Source of the DNA: Cryptomeria japonica
Taxonomy: Eukaryota > Streptophyta > Pinopsida > Cupressales > Cupressaceae
Reading direction: 5' to 3'
Length of the DNA: 25,000 bases
Assembly (NCBI RefSeq): GCF_030272615.1
Contig: NW_026729265.1
Span: 7,501-32,500 of the forward strand
The stretch's first letter is position 1, and each line of letters starts with the position of its first letter. The translations under genes and the position numbers were made by a program. Positions 10,025-19,525 of the stretch are shown in pieces. A model generated the notes under the pieces. That model ran no database searches and was not told the DNA's origin. It saw only the letters and a list, made by a program, of their open reading frames with translations.

Positions 10025-10171
10025 AGCTATTTGTCTGATTCTCATACATGTGTAGTCTACAGGAGCAATTAGGACATCGACCCCAACTTTTGACTTCTTA
10101 ACGAAAACAAGGTCTTTGAGGTTGACGTAATGCGCACAACCAGGGGAGTCGACCCATCAAACCCAACACCT

Positions 10172-10181
10172 CCCCTATATA
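10172..10181 (-). promoter_or_regulatory. Pol I-type core promoter element 10
   Basis: Lies 157 bases from element 9. Core and flanks are conserved, including TTTGTCCGATTCTC on the + strand right side, as in the 311-bp family. Confidence 0.55.
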
Positions 10182-10328
10182 AGCTATTTGTCCGATTCTC
10201 ATACATGTGTAGCCTGCAGGAGCCATTAGGACATTGACCCCAACTTTTGACTTCTTAACGAAAACAAGGTCTTTGAGGTTGGCGTAATGCGCACAACCAA
10301 GGGAGTTGACCCATCAAACCCAACACCT

Positions 10329-10338
10329 CCCCTATATA
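10329..10338 (-). promoter_or_regulatory. Pol I-type core promoter element 11
   Basis: Lies 157 bases from element 10. To its right the unit carries a palindromic insert (CACCAAAGGTGCACGCCTTG, from about 10427) that lengthens the step to the next element to 220. Confidence 0.55.
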
Positions 10339-10548
10339 AGCTATTTGTCTGATTCTCATACATGTGTAGCCTGCAACAACGATTAGGACATCCACCCCAA
10401 CTTCTGAATTCGTCTGCGTTGACCGCACCAAAGGTGCACGCCTTGGTGCTCACCAAAATCCGACTTCCGACTTCTTCTGCTATGCGGGGTCTTTGAGGTT
10501 GGCGCAGTGCGCACAACCAGGGGAGTCAACCCACCGAATGCAACACCT

Positions 10549-10558
10549 CCCCTATATA
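10549..10558 (-). promoter_or_regulatory. Pol I-type core promoter element 12
   Basis: Same core, preceded on the + strand by CCGAATGCAACACCTC. The flank on the right is CTATTTGTCTGATTCTC. Confidence 0.55.
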
Positions 10559-10705
10559 AGCTATTTGTCTGATTCTCATACATGCGTAGACTGCAGCAAT
10601 GATTAGGACATCCACCCCAACTTTTGACTTCTTAAACAAGACAGGGTCTTTGAAGTTGGTGCAGTGCACACAACCAGGGGAGTCGACCCATCAAACGCAA
10701 CACCT

Positions 10706-10715
10706 CCCCTATATA
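10706..10715 (-). promoter_or_regulatory. Pol I-type core promoter element 13
   Basis: Rightmost copy. An extra A gives CTATATAAAG on the + strand, so on the minus strand the upstream side reads CTTTATATAGGGG while the TATATAGGGG core is intact. Under the Pol I reading it is the spacer promoter furthest from the gene. Confidence 0.5.
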
Positions 10716-10797
10716 AAGCTATTTGTCCGATTCTCATACGTGTAGTCTGCAGCAGCGATTAGGACATCGACCCCAACTTCCGAATTCGTTTGCATTG

Positions 10798-10946
10798 ACC
10801 GCACCAAAGGTGCACGCCTTGGTGTGCACCCTGGAGTGCACTTTGGTGCTCACCTCGGTGCACACTTTGGTGTGCACCTCGGTGTGCACCAAAGGTGCGC
10901 ACCTTGGAGCGCACCAAAGGTGTACACTTTGGAGCGCACCACATAG
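10798..10946. repeat. Palindrome-rich insert (GGTGCGCACC family)
   Basis: A run of short self-complementary words inserted in a 157-bp unit: CACCAAAGGTG, GGTGTGCACC and GGTGCGCACC, with alternating CCAAGG/CTTTGG spacers. This vocabulary reappears throughout 13030-25000 and in the 52-bp array, linking the promoter block to the 5S-bearing unit. Confidence 0.8.
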
Positions 10947-11215
10947 GGTCTTTGAGAGGTTGGCGCAGTGCGCACACCAAGGTGGGTGTTGAGGTGCGTG
11001 CCGAGGTGGGTGGGTGCTAGGGTGCGCTCCATGGTGGGTGCCAGGGTGGGTGCGTGCTAGGGTGGATTCCAAAGAGGGTCATAGGGTGGGTGCCAAGGTG
11101 GGTTGGTGATATAGTGGGTTCAAAGGTGGGTACTAGGGTGGGTTCCAAGGTGGGTCACAAGTTGGGTGCCAGGATGCGTGGGTGTTAGGTTGGGTGCCAA
11201 GGTGGGCTCCTGCGT

Positions 11216-11234
11216 GGGTGGGTGCTAGGGTGGG
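11216..11234 (+). other. G-quadruplex motif
   Basis: Four GGG tracts with loops of 1, 5 and 1 bases (GGG-T-GGG-TGCTA-GGG-T-GGG). This satisfies the standard G3+N1-7 rule for an intramolecular quadruplex on the + strand. Confidence 0.7.
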
Positions 11235-11687
11235 TTTCAAGGTGGACGCGAGGGCGGGTGCCAAGGTGGGTAACAAGTTGGGTGTTAGGATGGGTGAGTG
11301 CTAGAGTGGGTGCCAAGGTGGGTGGGTGCTAAGGTGGATGCCAAGGTGGTTCACAGGGTGGGTGGGTTCTAGGGTGAGTTCCAAGGTGGGTCACAGGTTC
11401 AGTGCTAGGGTGGGTGTCAAGGCGGGTGTCGAGGTGCCTGGGTGCTAGGGTGTGGATGCCAATGTGGGTCATAGGGTGGGTACTAGGGTGGGCTGCAATG
11501 TGGGTGCCAAGGTGGGTAACATGCTCGGTGGGTTCTAAATTGGGTGCCAGGGTGGGTGTGCACCCACCTTGCCCGAGGTGGGTGCCAAGGTGCCAGTGTG
11601 GGTGGGTGCTAAGGTGGATGCCAAGGTGGGTGAGAAGGTGGGTGATAGGTTGAGTGGTAGGATGGGTGGGTGCCAAGATGGGTCACA

Positions 11688-11706
11688 GGGTGGGTGCAAG
11701 GGTGGG
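11688..11706 (+). other. G-quadruplex motif
   Basis: Four GGG tracts with loops of 1, 5 and 1 bases (GGG-T-GGG-TGCAA-GGG-T-GGG). The same geometry as the motif at 11216, in an independently diverged part of the minisatellite. Confidence 0.7.
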
Positions 11707-12640
11707 TAGGTGCTAGGGTTGGTGTCAGGGTGGGTGGGTGCTAGGTTGGGTTCCAAGGTGGGTGCGAGGGTGAGTGTCAAGGTGGGTCACAGGTTAGGTG
11801 CTAGGATGGGTGAGTGCTAGGGTGCAAAGGTGCCAGGGTGGGTGCTAGGATGGGTTGATGCTAGGGTGAGTGGCAAGGTGGGTCCACAAGTGTCAAGGTG
11901 GGTGCCGAGGTGGGTGCCAAGTCGGCGACTGCTATGGTGGATGCCAAGGTGGGTCACGGGGTGGGTGCCAAGTTGCTAGGTTGGGTTCCAAGGTGGGTGC
12001 CAACGTGGGTGCTAGGGTGCGTGGGTTAAAGGGTGTGTCACAACGTGGGTGCCAGGATGGGTGCGCACCCACACTGGCCAAGACGGGTGCGGGTGCAAGG
12101 TTGGGTTCCAAGCCCGGTCACAGGCTGGGTGCTAGGATGGGTGGGTGCCAAGGTGGGCACCAGGGTGGGTGCACCCACCCTGGCCAAGGTGGGTCACGGG
12201 GTGGGTCCTAGGGTGGGTAACGGGGTGGGTACTAAGGTGCGTGCCAAGGTGGGTCATAGGGTGGGTGCCAAGGTGGGCACCAGGGTGGGTGTGCACCAAC
12301 CCTAGCCAGGGTAGGTCACGGGGTGGTTGTCGGGGTGGGCGTCAAGGAGCCAAGGTGGGTGGCAAGTAGCCAAGTTGCGTGCCAAGGTGGGTGTCGGGGT
12401 GGGTGCCAAGGATCCAAGGTGGGTGCCAAGGAACCAAGGTGGGTGTCTGGGTGGGTGCCGAGGTGGGAGCCAGGGTGGGTCCCAAGGTGAGTGCAAAGGT
12501 GGGTGCCAGGGTCAAGGTGAGTGCCAATGTGGGTTCCAAGGTGCCAGGGTCAGGGTGAGTGCCAATGTGGGTTCAAAGGTGCTAAGTTGGGTGCGAGGTT
12601 GGGTGCGAGGGTGGGTGGGTGCCAAGGTGTGCTAGGTGGA

Positions 12641-13030
12641 AGCCCGGGTGGGTCGGCATCCCATGGGTGTCGAGTTGGGTGCCTGATGGGTGCTTCTTGT
12701 CAAGTTTTAGTCGTCGGGACTCATTTCGAGCCTTAGAGGTCGTTTCTTGTCCGGTTGCCCTGTCTTCGACCTGGGAACCCAATTTTGGTCCTCGGGTCCC
12801 ATTTTTTTTTGTCTCGCATCCCACTTTTGGCCTGTGGCCTTTTCGGGGTCGATTCTCGTTTTGGGCATCAGAGCATGTTTCTTCTCCTAAAACCCAATAT
12901 TTGTTTATTAAGTCTCGGAACACATTTTTGTTCTCGTGGACCCATCATGGGTCTTGGAACGCATTTGTGGTCCTTGGGTCCCATTTTGCATCCCGAAACT
13001 TGTGTTTTGGTGCTTGATCCCTATTTTGGG
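12641..13030. other. T-rich leader upstream of 5S copy 1
   Basis: No gene seen. The + strand is pyrimidine-rich, with loose repeats of GGGTCCCATTTT and CTCGGAACACATTT type and a T run near 12806. Open frames here (up to 163 codons) overlap in several phases and show no domain or codon bias. A copy identical except for the base at 12714 lies 7,923 bases to the right. Confidence 0.6.
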
Positions 13031-13425
13031 TGCCCACCTTGCACCAAGTGCGCACCCGGGGCAAACCGAGCGCCTTGGTGCACCGGGGCAAGATCGAGCG
13101 TGCACCCGAGGCGCCCCGAACATGCACCAAGGTGCACTCGGCCCACATGTGAGCGCAGGTCGTTGCGCCCGAGGTGGTGTGTGGGCACCGCGTTGCAGAC
13201 GGGACACTGCACGCACACGACGCCCCCTCCAGGTGCACGCACGTAGGCCGGGCCGGGTGCACACCCGACGCCCTAGCAAGGTGCGCGCACCCGGGCAGGG
13301 CTCACACTTGGCGAACGGGGCGCACTTCGCGAGGGAGGGTGTGCACCTCGACGGGGGTGGGTGGCCGGGGTGGATTCGCACGTGGGTCGCGGTTTGCTAA
13401 GTACACACTGCGACAAGCTCATAAC
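13031..13425. other. GC-rich 5S 5' flank, copy 1
   Basis: GTGCAC/GTGCGC-rich spacer leading to the 5S start. A C occupies position -1 (13425), as is usual for plant 5S genes. The region near -28 (TAAGTACA from 13398) is only a weak match to the TATA-like element of angiosperm 5S genes. Confidence 0.5.
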
Positions 13426-13545
13426 GGGTGCGATCATACCAGCGTTAGTGCACCGGATCCCATCAGAACTCCGCAGTTAAGCGCGCTTGGGCCGGAGTAG
13501 TACTGGGATGGGTGACCTCCCGGGAAGTCCCGGTGTTGCACCCTT
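13426..13545 (+). rRNA. 5S rRNA: 5S ribosomal RNA (copy 1)
   Basis: Starts with the plant 5S opening GGGTGCGATCATACCAGC and ends with GTGTTGCACCC, which pairs with the 5' end (GGGTGC/GCACCC, helix I). The internal Pol III control region is intact: A box AAGCGCGCTTGGGCC at 13479-13493, then the TAGTAC intermediate element and GGATGGGTGACCTCC C box (about 13506-13520). Length to the T run is about 118-120 bases, as expected. Variants such as AGCGTTAGTGC and GCGCGCTTGGGCCGG look gymnosperm-like from memory. The gene lies on the opposite strand to the putative Pol I promoters. The exact 3' end within the T run is uncertain by 1-2 bases. Confidence 0.98.
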
Positions 13546-13556
13546 TTTTAGTTTTT
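13544..13556 (+). terminator. Pol III T-run terminator, 5S copy 1
   Basis: TTTTTTAGTTTTT directly follows the final CCC of the 5S gene. A run of four or more T is the standard Pol III stop, and the second run can act as a backup. Confidence 0.9.
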
Positions 13557-13979
13557 CGCCGGGCGTCGCAATGCTATTTGAATAAACCTTTTGCCCGTTT
13601 GCGTTCTCGTCGGGGCCGGGCCGGGCCGGGGTGCGCTGCCCGCACTACCGCGCGCGCGGGGGCGACACCGAGCGCGCACCCGAGGCGCCCCGAGCACACA
13701 GGCCACGGTGCAACCCGGGCGTTGTGCGCGCACCCCGGTGCGCCCGAGGTGCTGCGCGCGCACCCAGGTGAAATCGGTGTGCACCTCGGCCAGTGCGCGC
13801 TCGGTCGAGTCGCGCACGTTGGCCAAGGTGCACGGTGATGTTTCTTACTCTAAGGTTCCGCACCAGACGCCCGGGACAGGTGAGCGAAGCTGGGCGGGGC
13901 CGGGTGCGCGGCCGGGGCAGGTGCACGCAGCTGGAGAGAGCTTTGGAGCACACTTCGGAGCGCACCAATGATGCGCTCC
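13557..13979. other. C+G-rich trailer after 5S copy 1
   Basis: Very GC-rich spacer with GGGCCGGGCCGGG, CGCGCGCGGG and repeated GCGCGCACCC. The many CpG and GpC steps suggest a methylation-prone region. No gene is seen; the overlapping Arg/Ala/Pro-rich open frames are compositional. Confidence 0.6.
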
Positions 13980-14080
13980 ATTCAAAAGTTTCCTGAAAAG
14001 GCAAAAAAAGTTGAGATTATAGAATTTCCCACTTGAGAGATTGTAAAAAAAAAAAATTTAAAATGAAGGAAACGCGGGTG
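13980..14080. repeat. A-tract island, diverged founder-like form
   Basis: Contains AAAAGGCAAAAAAAG, GATTATAGAATTTCCC and a 12-A run, ending in GGAAACGCGGGTGCC. It corresponds part by part to the later islands (GGCAAAAAA, GATTTTAAAATTTCC, GAACGCGGGTGCC) but with many substitutions, so it is the oldest-looking member of the family. Confidence 0.8.
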
Positions 14081-15757
14081 CCAAGGTGTGCGCAGCCCAG
14101 CCAAGGTGTGCGCACCAAGGCGCCCACCCTGGCGAAGGTGCACGCAAGGTGCGCACCCGAGGCAAACCGGACAATTAACCCAACTTTCGACTTCGCGCGC
14201 ACCTTGGAGCGCACTTCGGAGCGCTCCTTGGTGCGCACCAATCTTGGGCACCTCGGAGTGCACCATGGCGCCCACCAAGGTGCGCACCCGGGGCAAACCG
14301 AGCTCCGACTTCGTGCGCACCTTGGAGCGCACGAAAGGTGCGCACCATGGCGCCCACCAAGGTGCGCAGCCCAGCCAAGGCGTGCGCATCAAGGTGCGCA
14401 CCCTGGCGAAGGTGCGCACCCGGGGCAAACCGAGCTCCGACTTCGTGCGCACCTTGGAGCGCACAAAAGGTGCGCAACCCAGCCAAGGTGTGCGCACCCC
14501 GGTCAAACCGAGCTCCGAATCGTGCGCACCAGAGGTGCACGCCATCGTGCGCACCTTGGAGCACACTTCGGAGCCCTCCTTGGTGCGCGCCGATGTTGCG
14601 CACCTCGGAGCGCACCCGGGGAAAACAATGCAATTAACCCGACTTTCGACTTCGTGGGCACCTCGGAGCGCTCTCGGGTTCGCACCTCGGAGCACACCGA
14701 GGTGCGCACCTTTGATGCGCTGCCTTCACCAATTTCCAGAAAAGGCAAGAAAACATTGAGAAGGTGTGCGCACCGAGGTGCCCACCCTGGCGAAGGTGCA
14801 CGCGAGGTGCGCACCCGGGGCAAACCGGGCTCCGACTTCGTGCACGCCGCACCTTGGAGCACACTTCGGAGCGCTCCTTGGTGCGCACCAGGGCGCGCAA
14901 CCCAGCCGAGGTGCCCACCCCGGCGAAGGTGCACGCGAGGTGCGCACCCGGGGCAAACCGGGCTCCGACTTCGTGCACGCCATGGTGCCCACCGCGGCGA
15001 AGGTGCACGCGAGGTGCGCACCCGGGGCAAACCGGGCTCCGACTTCGTGCACGCCGCACCTTGGAGCACACTTCGGAGCGCTCCTTGGTGCGCACCATGG
15101 TGCCCACCAGGGCGCGCAACCCCGCCGAAGGTGCACGCGAGGTGCGCACCCGGGGCAAACCGGGCTCCGACTTCGTGCACGCCGCACCTTGGAGCACACT
15201 TCGGAGCGCTCCTTGGTGCGCACCATGGTGCCCACCAGGGCGCGCAACCCCGCCGAAGGTGCACGCGAGGTGCGCACCCGGGGCAAACCGGGCTCCGACT
15301 TCGTGCACGCCATGGTGCGCACCGCGGCGAAGGTGCGCACCCGGGGCAAACCGGGCTCCGACTTCGTGCACGCCGCACCTTGGAGCACACTTCGGAGCGC
15401 TCCTTGGTGCGCACCAGGGCGCGCAACCCAGCCGAGGTGCCCACCCCGGCGAAGGTGCACGCGAGGTGCGTACCCGGGGCAAACCGGGCTCCGACTTCGT
15501 GCACGCCGCACCTTGGAGCACACTTCGGAGCGCTCCTTGGTGCGCACCATGGTGCCCACCAGGCCGCGCAACCCAGCCAAGGTGTGCGCACCAAGGTGCA
15601 CGCGAGGTGCGCACCCGGGGCAAACCGGGGTCCGACTTCGTGCACGCCGCACCTTGGAGCACACATCGGGGCGCTCCCGGGTTCGCACCGGCGTTGCGCA
15701 CCGTGGTGGGCACCTCGGAGCACACCAAGGTGGGCAGCGAGGTGCGCACCTTTGATG
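14081..15757. repeat. GTGCGCAC-palindrome repeat field, copy 1
   Basis: Built from short modules: GCGAGGTGCGCACCCGGGGC, AAACCGGGCTCCGACTTCGT, GCACCTTGGAGCACACTTCG and GGAGCGCTCCTTGGTGCGCA. They recur in mosaic order with spacing of about 65-135 bases. The left part (to about 14640) uses the CAAACCGAGCTCCGAC variant, the right part CAAACCGGGCTCCGAC. Frames of up to 579 codons on + and several hundred on - are open at the same time, so none is taken as coding. Confidence 0.9.
14724..14760. repeat. Truncated A-tract island
   Basis: CACCAATTTCCAGAAAAGGC begins an island, but it stops after AAGAAAACATTGAG, without the TTTTAAAATTTCC half. The higher-order copy at 22618 lacks this stretch altogether. 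Confidence 0.75.
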
Positions 15758-15850
15758 CGATGCCTTCACTAATTTCCATAAAAGGCAAAAAAAAAACGAG
15801 ATTTTAAAATTTCCGTTTTGAAAGATAGTGAGAAAAAGGGAATGCTGGTG
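15758..15850. repeat. A-tract island A
   Basis: CTAATTTCCATAAAAGGC, a 10-A run, then CGAGATTTTAAAATTTCCG and GAAAGATAGTGAGAAAAAGG. The CCATAAAA and GGGAATGCTGG variants mark this type, which recurs at 18110 and 23606. Confidence 0.85.
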
Positions 15851-16256
15851 CCATCTTGAGCCCGCCCTGGTGCGCAGCCCAGCCAAGGTGTGCGCACCAA
15901 GGTGCCCACCCTGGCGAAGGTGCGCGCCCGGGCAATTAACCCAACTTCCAACTTCGCGCGCGCCAGGGTGGGAGCGCACCCAACAACCGGGCCTGGGAAG
16001 AGCCAATGCGAGAAACCCCACCAAACGCTCTGACAAAAAAAGAGGGGGCGCTCCAGTAACCCCGCTTCGGAGCGCACCCTGGGCAAACCCAGCCAAGGTG
16101 CCCACCCCGGCCAAGGTGCAGGCGAGGTGCGCACCCGGGGCAAACCGGGCTCCGACAACGTGCACGCCGCACCTTGGAGCACACTTCGTAGCGCTCCCGG
16201 GTGCGCACCTCAGAGCACACCAAGGTGGGCAGCGAGGTGCGCACCTTTGATGCGCT
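15851..16256. repeat. GTGCGCAC field segment with GACAAAAAAAGAGG block
   Basis: Between islands A and B lies a distinctive block (about 15956-16065) with AACAACCGGGCCTGGGAAGA, GCGAGAAACCCCACCAAACG and GACAAAAAAAGAGGGGGCGC. A sister copy follows at about 16440-16530. Both recur in the later duplications. No gene seen. Confidence 0.75.
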
Positions 16257-16350
16257 GCCTTCACTAATTTCCAGAAAAGGCAAAAAAAAAAGGAGATTTT
16301 AAAATTTCCGTTTTGAAAGATAGTGAAAAAAACGGAACGCGCGTGCCATC
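16257..16350. repeat. A-tract island B
   Basis: CTAATTTCCAGAAAAGGC followed by a 10-A run, GGAGATTTTAAAATTTCCG, then GGAACGCGCGTGCC. Copies at 18607 and 24104. Confidence 0.85.
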
Positions 16351-16726
16351 TTGAGCCCGCCCTGGTGCGCAGCCCAGGTAAGGTGCCCACCCTGGCAAAG
16401 GTGCGCACCCGGGCAATTAACCCTACTTCCGACTTCGTGCGCGCCAGGGTGGCAACCGGGCCTCGGAAGAGCCAATGCGAGAAACCCCACCAAACGCTCC
16501 GACAAAAAAAGAGGCGGCGCTCCAATAACCCCGCTTCGGAGCGCAGCCGGGGCAAACCCAGCCAAGGTGCCCACCCCGACGAAGGTGCACGCGAGGTGCG
16601 CACCCGGGGCAAACCGGGCTCCGACAACGTGCACGCAGCACCTTGGAGCACACTTCGAAGCACTCCCGGGTGCCCACCGGCGTTGCGCACCGTGGTGGGC
16701 AGCGAGGTGCGCACCTTTGATGCGCT

Positions 16727-16820
16727 GCCTTCACTAATTTCCAGAAAAAGGCAAAAAAAAATGAGATTTTAAAATTTCCGTTTTGAAAGATAGTGAAAAA
16801 AAAGGAACGCGGGTGCCATC
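16727..16820. repeat. A-tract island C
   Basis: Marked by an extra A (CCAGAAAAAGGC) and by ATGAGATTTTAAAATTTCC. Copies at 19078 and 24574. Confidence 0.85.
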
Positions 16821-17360
16821 TTGAGCCCGCCCTGGTGCGCAGCCCAGGCAAGGCATGCGCACCAAGGTGCCCACCCGAGGTGCACACCCGGGGCAAACCG
16901 GGCTCCGACTTCGTGCAGGCCGCACCTTGGAGCACACTTCGGAGCGCTCCTTGGTGCGCACCATGGTGCCCACCAGGGCGCGCAACCCAGCCAAGGTCTG
17001 CACACCAAGGTGCCCACCCCGGCGAAGGTGCACGCGAGGTGCGCACCCGGGGCAAACCGGGCTCCGACTTCGTGCACGCCATGGTGCCCACCGCGGCGAA
17101 GGTGCACGCGAGGTGCGCACCCGGGGCAAACCGGGCTCCGACTTCGTGCACGCCGCACCTTGGAGCACACTTCGGAGCGCTCCTTGGTGCGCACCATGGT
17201 GCCCACCAGGGCGCGCAACCCAGCCAAGGTGTGCGCACCAAGGTGCACGCGAGGTGCGCACCCGGGGCAAACCGGGGTCCGACTTCGTGCACGCCGCACC
17301 TTGGAGCACACATCGGAGCGCTCCCAGGTTCGCACCAGCGTTGCGCACCTTTGATGCGCT

Positions 17361-17450
17361 GCCTTCACTAATTTCCAGAAAAGGCAAAAAAAAACGATAT
17401 TTTAAAATTTCCGTTCTGAAAGATAGTGAAAAAAACGGAACGCGGGTGCC
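17361..17450. repeat. A-tract island D
   Basis: Marked by CGATATTTTAAAATTTCCG and TTCTGAAAGATAG. One further copy at 19433. The corresponding position of the second higher-order unit lies beyond the window. Confidence 0.85.
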
Positions 17451-18109
17451 ATCTTGAGCCCTTCCTGGTGCGCAGCCCAGGCAAGTTGTGCGCACCAAGG
17501 TGCCCACCCTGGCGGAGGTGCGCGCCCGGGGCAAACCGGGCTCCGACTTCGTGCACTGCATGGTGCCCACCAAGGCGCGCAACCCAGCCAAGGTGCCCAC
17601 CGCAGCGAAGGTGCACGCGAGGTGCACACCCGGGGCAAACCGGGCTCCGACTTCGTGCACGCCGCACCTTGGAGCACACTTCAGAGCGCTCCTTGGTGCG
17701 CACCAGGGCGCGCAACCCAGCCGAGGTGCCCACCCCGGCGAAGGTGCACGCGAGGTGCGCACCCGGGGCAAACCGGGCTCCGACTTCGTGCACGCCATGG
17801 TGCCCACCGCGGCGAAGGTGCGCACCCGGGGCAAACCGGGCTCCGACTTCGTGCACGCCGCACCTTGGAGCACACTTCGGAGCGCTCCTTGGTGCGCACC
17901 ATGGTGCCCACCAGGCCGCGCAACCCAGCCAAGGTGTGCGCACCAAGGTGCACGCGAGGTGCGCACCCGGGGCAAACCGGGGTCCGACTTCGTGCACGCC
18001 GCACCTTGGAGCACACATCGGGGCGCTCCCGGGTTCGCACCGGCGTTGCGCACCGTGGTGGGCACCTCGGAGCACACCAAGGTGGGCAGCGAGGTGCGCA
18101 CCTTTGATG

Positions 18110-18205
18110 CGATGCCTTCACTAATTTCCATAAAAGGCAAAAAAAAAACGAGATTTTAAAATTTCCGTTTTGAAAGATAGTGAGAAAAAGGGAATGCTGG
18201 TGCCA
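18110..18205. repeat. A-tract island A, second copy
   Basis: Same as the island at 15758, including CCATAAAAGGC and GGGAATGCTGG. Just downstream CCAAGGTTTGCGC replaces CCAAGGTGTGCGC. Confidence 0.85.
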
Positions 18206-18606
18206 TCTTGAGCCCGCCCTGGTGCGCAGCCCAGCCAAGGTTTGCGCACCAAGGTGCCCACCCTGGCGAAGGTGCGCGCCCGGGCAATTAACCCAACTTC
18301 CAACTTCGCGCGCGCCAGGGTGGGAGCGCACCCAACAACCGGGCCTGGGAAGAGCCAATGCGAGAAACCCCACCAAACTCTCTGACAAAAAAAGAGGGGG
18401 CGCTCCAGTAACCCCGCTTCGGAGCGCACCCTGGGCAAACCCAGCCAAGGTGCCCACCCCGGCCAAGGTGCAGGCGAGGTGCGCACCCGGGGCAAACCGG
18501 GCTCCGACAACGTGCACGCCGCACCTTGGAGCACACTTCGTAGCGCTCCCGGGTGCGCACCTCAGAGCACACCAAGGTGGGCAGCGAGGTGCGCACCTTT
18601 GATGCG

Positions 18607-18700
18607 CTGCCTTCACTAATTTCCAGAAAAGGCAAAAAAAAAAGGAGATTTTAAAATTTCCGTTTTGAAAGATAGTGAAAAAAACGGAACGCGCGTGCCA
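18607..18700. repeat. A-tract island B, second copy
   Basis: Same as the island at 16257 (GGAACGCGCGTGCC type). A one-base loss follows at about 18736. Confidence 0.85.
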
Positions 18701-19077
18701 TCTTGAGCCCGCCCTGGTGCGCAGCCCAGGTAAGGTGCCACCCTGGCAAAGGTGCGCACCCGGGCAATTAACCCTACTTCCGACTTCGTGCGCGCCAGGG
18801 TGGCAACCGGGCCTCGGAAGAGCCAATGCGAGAAACCCCACCAAACGCTCCGACAAAAAAAGAGGCGGCGCTCCAATAACCCCGCTTCGGAGCGCAGCCG
18901 GGGCAAACCAAGCCAAGGTGCCCACCCCGACGAAGGTGCACGCGAGGTGCGCACCCGGGGCAAACCGGGCTCCGACAACGTGCACGCAACACCTTGGAGC
19001 ACACTTCGAAGCACTCCCGGGTGCCCACCGGCGTTGCGCACCGTGGTGGGCAGCGAGGTGCGCACCTTTGATGCGCT

Positions 19078-19170
19078 GCCTTCACTAATTTCCAGAAAAA
19101 GGCAAAAAAAAATGAGATTTTAAAATTTCCGTTTTGAAAGATAGTGAAAAAAAAGGAACGCGGGTGCCAT
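19078..19170. repeat. A-tract island C, second copy
   Basis: Same as the island at 16727. The repeat field after it is shortened by the ~278-base deletion. Confidence 0.85.
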
Positions 19171-19432
19171 CTTGAGCCCGCCCTGGTGCGCAGCCCAGGC
19201 AAGGCATGCGCACCAAGGTGCCCACCCGAGGTGCACACCCGGGGCAAACCGGGCTCCGACTTCGTGCAGGCCGCACCTTGGAGCACACTTCGGAGCGCTC
19301 CTTGGTGCGCACCATGGTGCCCACCAGGGCGCACCCGGGGCAAACCGGGCTCCGACTTTGTGCACGCCGCACCTTGGAGCACACATCGGAGCGCTCCCAG
19401 GTTCGCACCAGCGTTGCGCACCTTTGATGCGC

Positions 19433-19525
19433 TGCCTTCACTAATTTCCAGAAAAGGCAAAAAAAAACGATATTTTAAAATTTCCGTTCTGAAAGATAGT
19501 GAAAAAAACGGAACGCGGGTGCCAT
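19433..19525. repeat. A-tract island D, second copy
   Basis: Same as the island at 17361 (CGATATTTTAAAATTTCC and TTCTGAAAG). Confidence 0.85.

Larger units (their letters stand above)
9733..10975. repeat. 157-bp tandem array with promoter elements
   Basis: The landmark GGTCTTTGAGGTTGG occurs at 9797, 9954, 10111, 10268, 10488, 10645 (one change) and 10947. The step is 157 except where palindromic inserts add 63 bases (before 10488) and 145 bases (before 10947). Each complete unit carries GGGGAGTCGACCC-type sequence, the CCCCTATATAAG element and GGACATCGACCCCAAC. The unit is a shortened relative of the 311-bp repeat. The last copy at 10947 lacks the promoter and runs into the minisatellite. 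Confidence 0.93.
10976..12640. repeat. G-rich GGTGGGTGCC minisatellite
   Basis: Irregular tandem repeats of roughly 10-20 bases built from GGTGGGTGCCAA, GGTGGGTGCTAG and GGTGGGTCACAG. The + strand is strongly G-rich and C-poor. No unit length holds for long. Open frames encode only Gly/Val/Trp-rich or His/Pro/Thr-rich repeats and are not credible proteins. The left part (10976-12170) occurs once; the right part from 12171 is repeated at 20094. Confidence 0.92.
15466..17817. repeat. 2,352-bp internal duplication, left copy
   Basis: Aligns with the segment starting at about 17818 at a constant offset of 2,352 (15774/18126, 16269/18621), falling to 2,351 after a one-base gap near 18736. Contains four A-tract islands. 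It is a tandem duplication nested inside the 7,923-bp unit. Confidence 0.88.

Noticed and set aside
10976-12640. Telomere-type repeat
   Set aside because: The G-rich unit is GGTGGGTGCC-like and irregular, not the plant TTTAGGG repeat.
12619-13246. Open frames of 132-163 codons upstream of the 5S gene
   Set aside because: Several phases and strands are open together and the sequence is a loose T-rich repeat. Preservation in the second copy only reflects duplication of the whole unit.
14033-15772. 579-codon open frame on the + strand
   Set aside because: Lies wholly in GC-rich repeats. Other frames on both strands are open across the same bases, the product is a low-complexity Ala/Pro/Arg/His repeat with no domain, and a 76-base deletion in the other copy shifts the frame freely.
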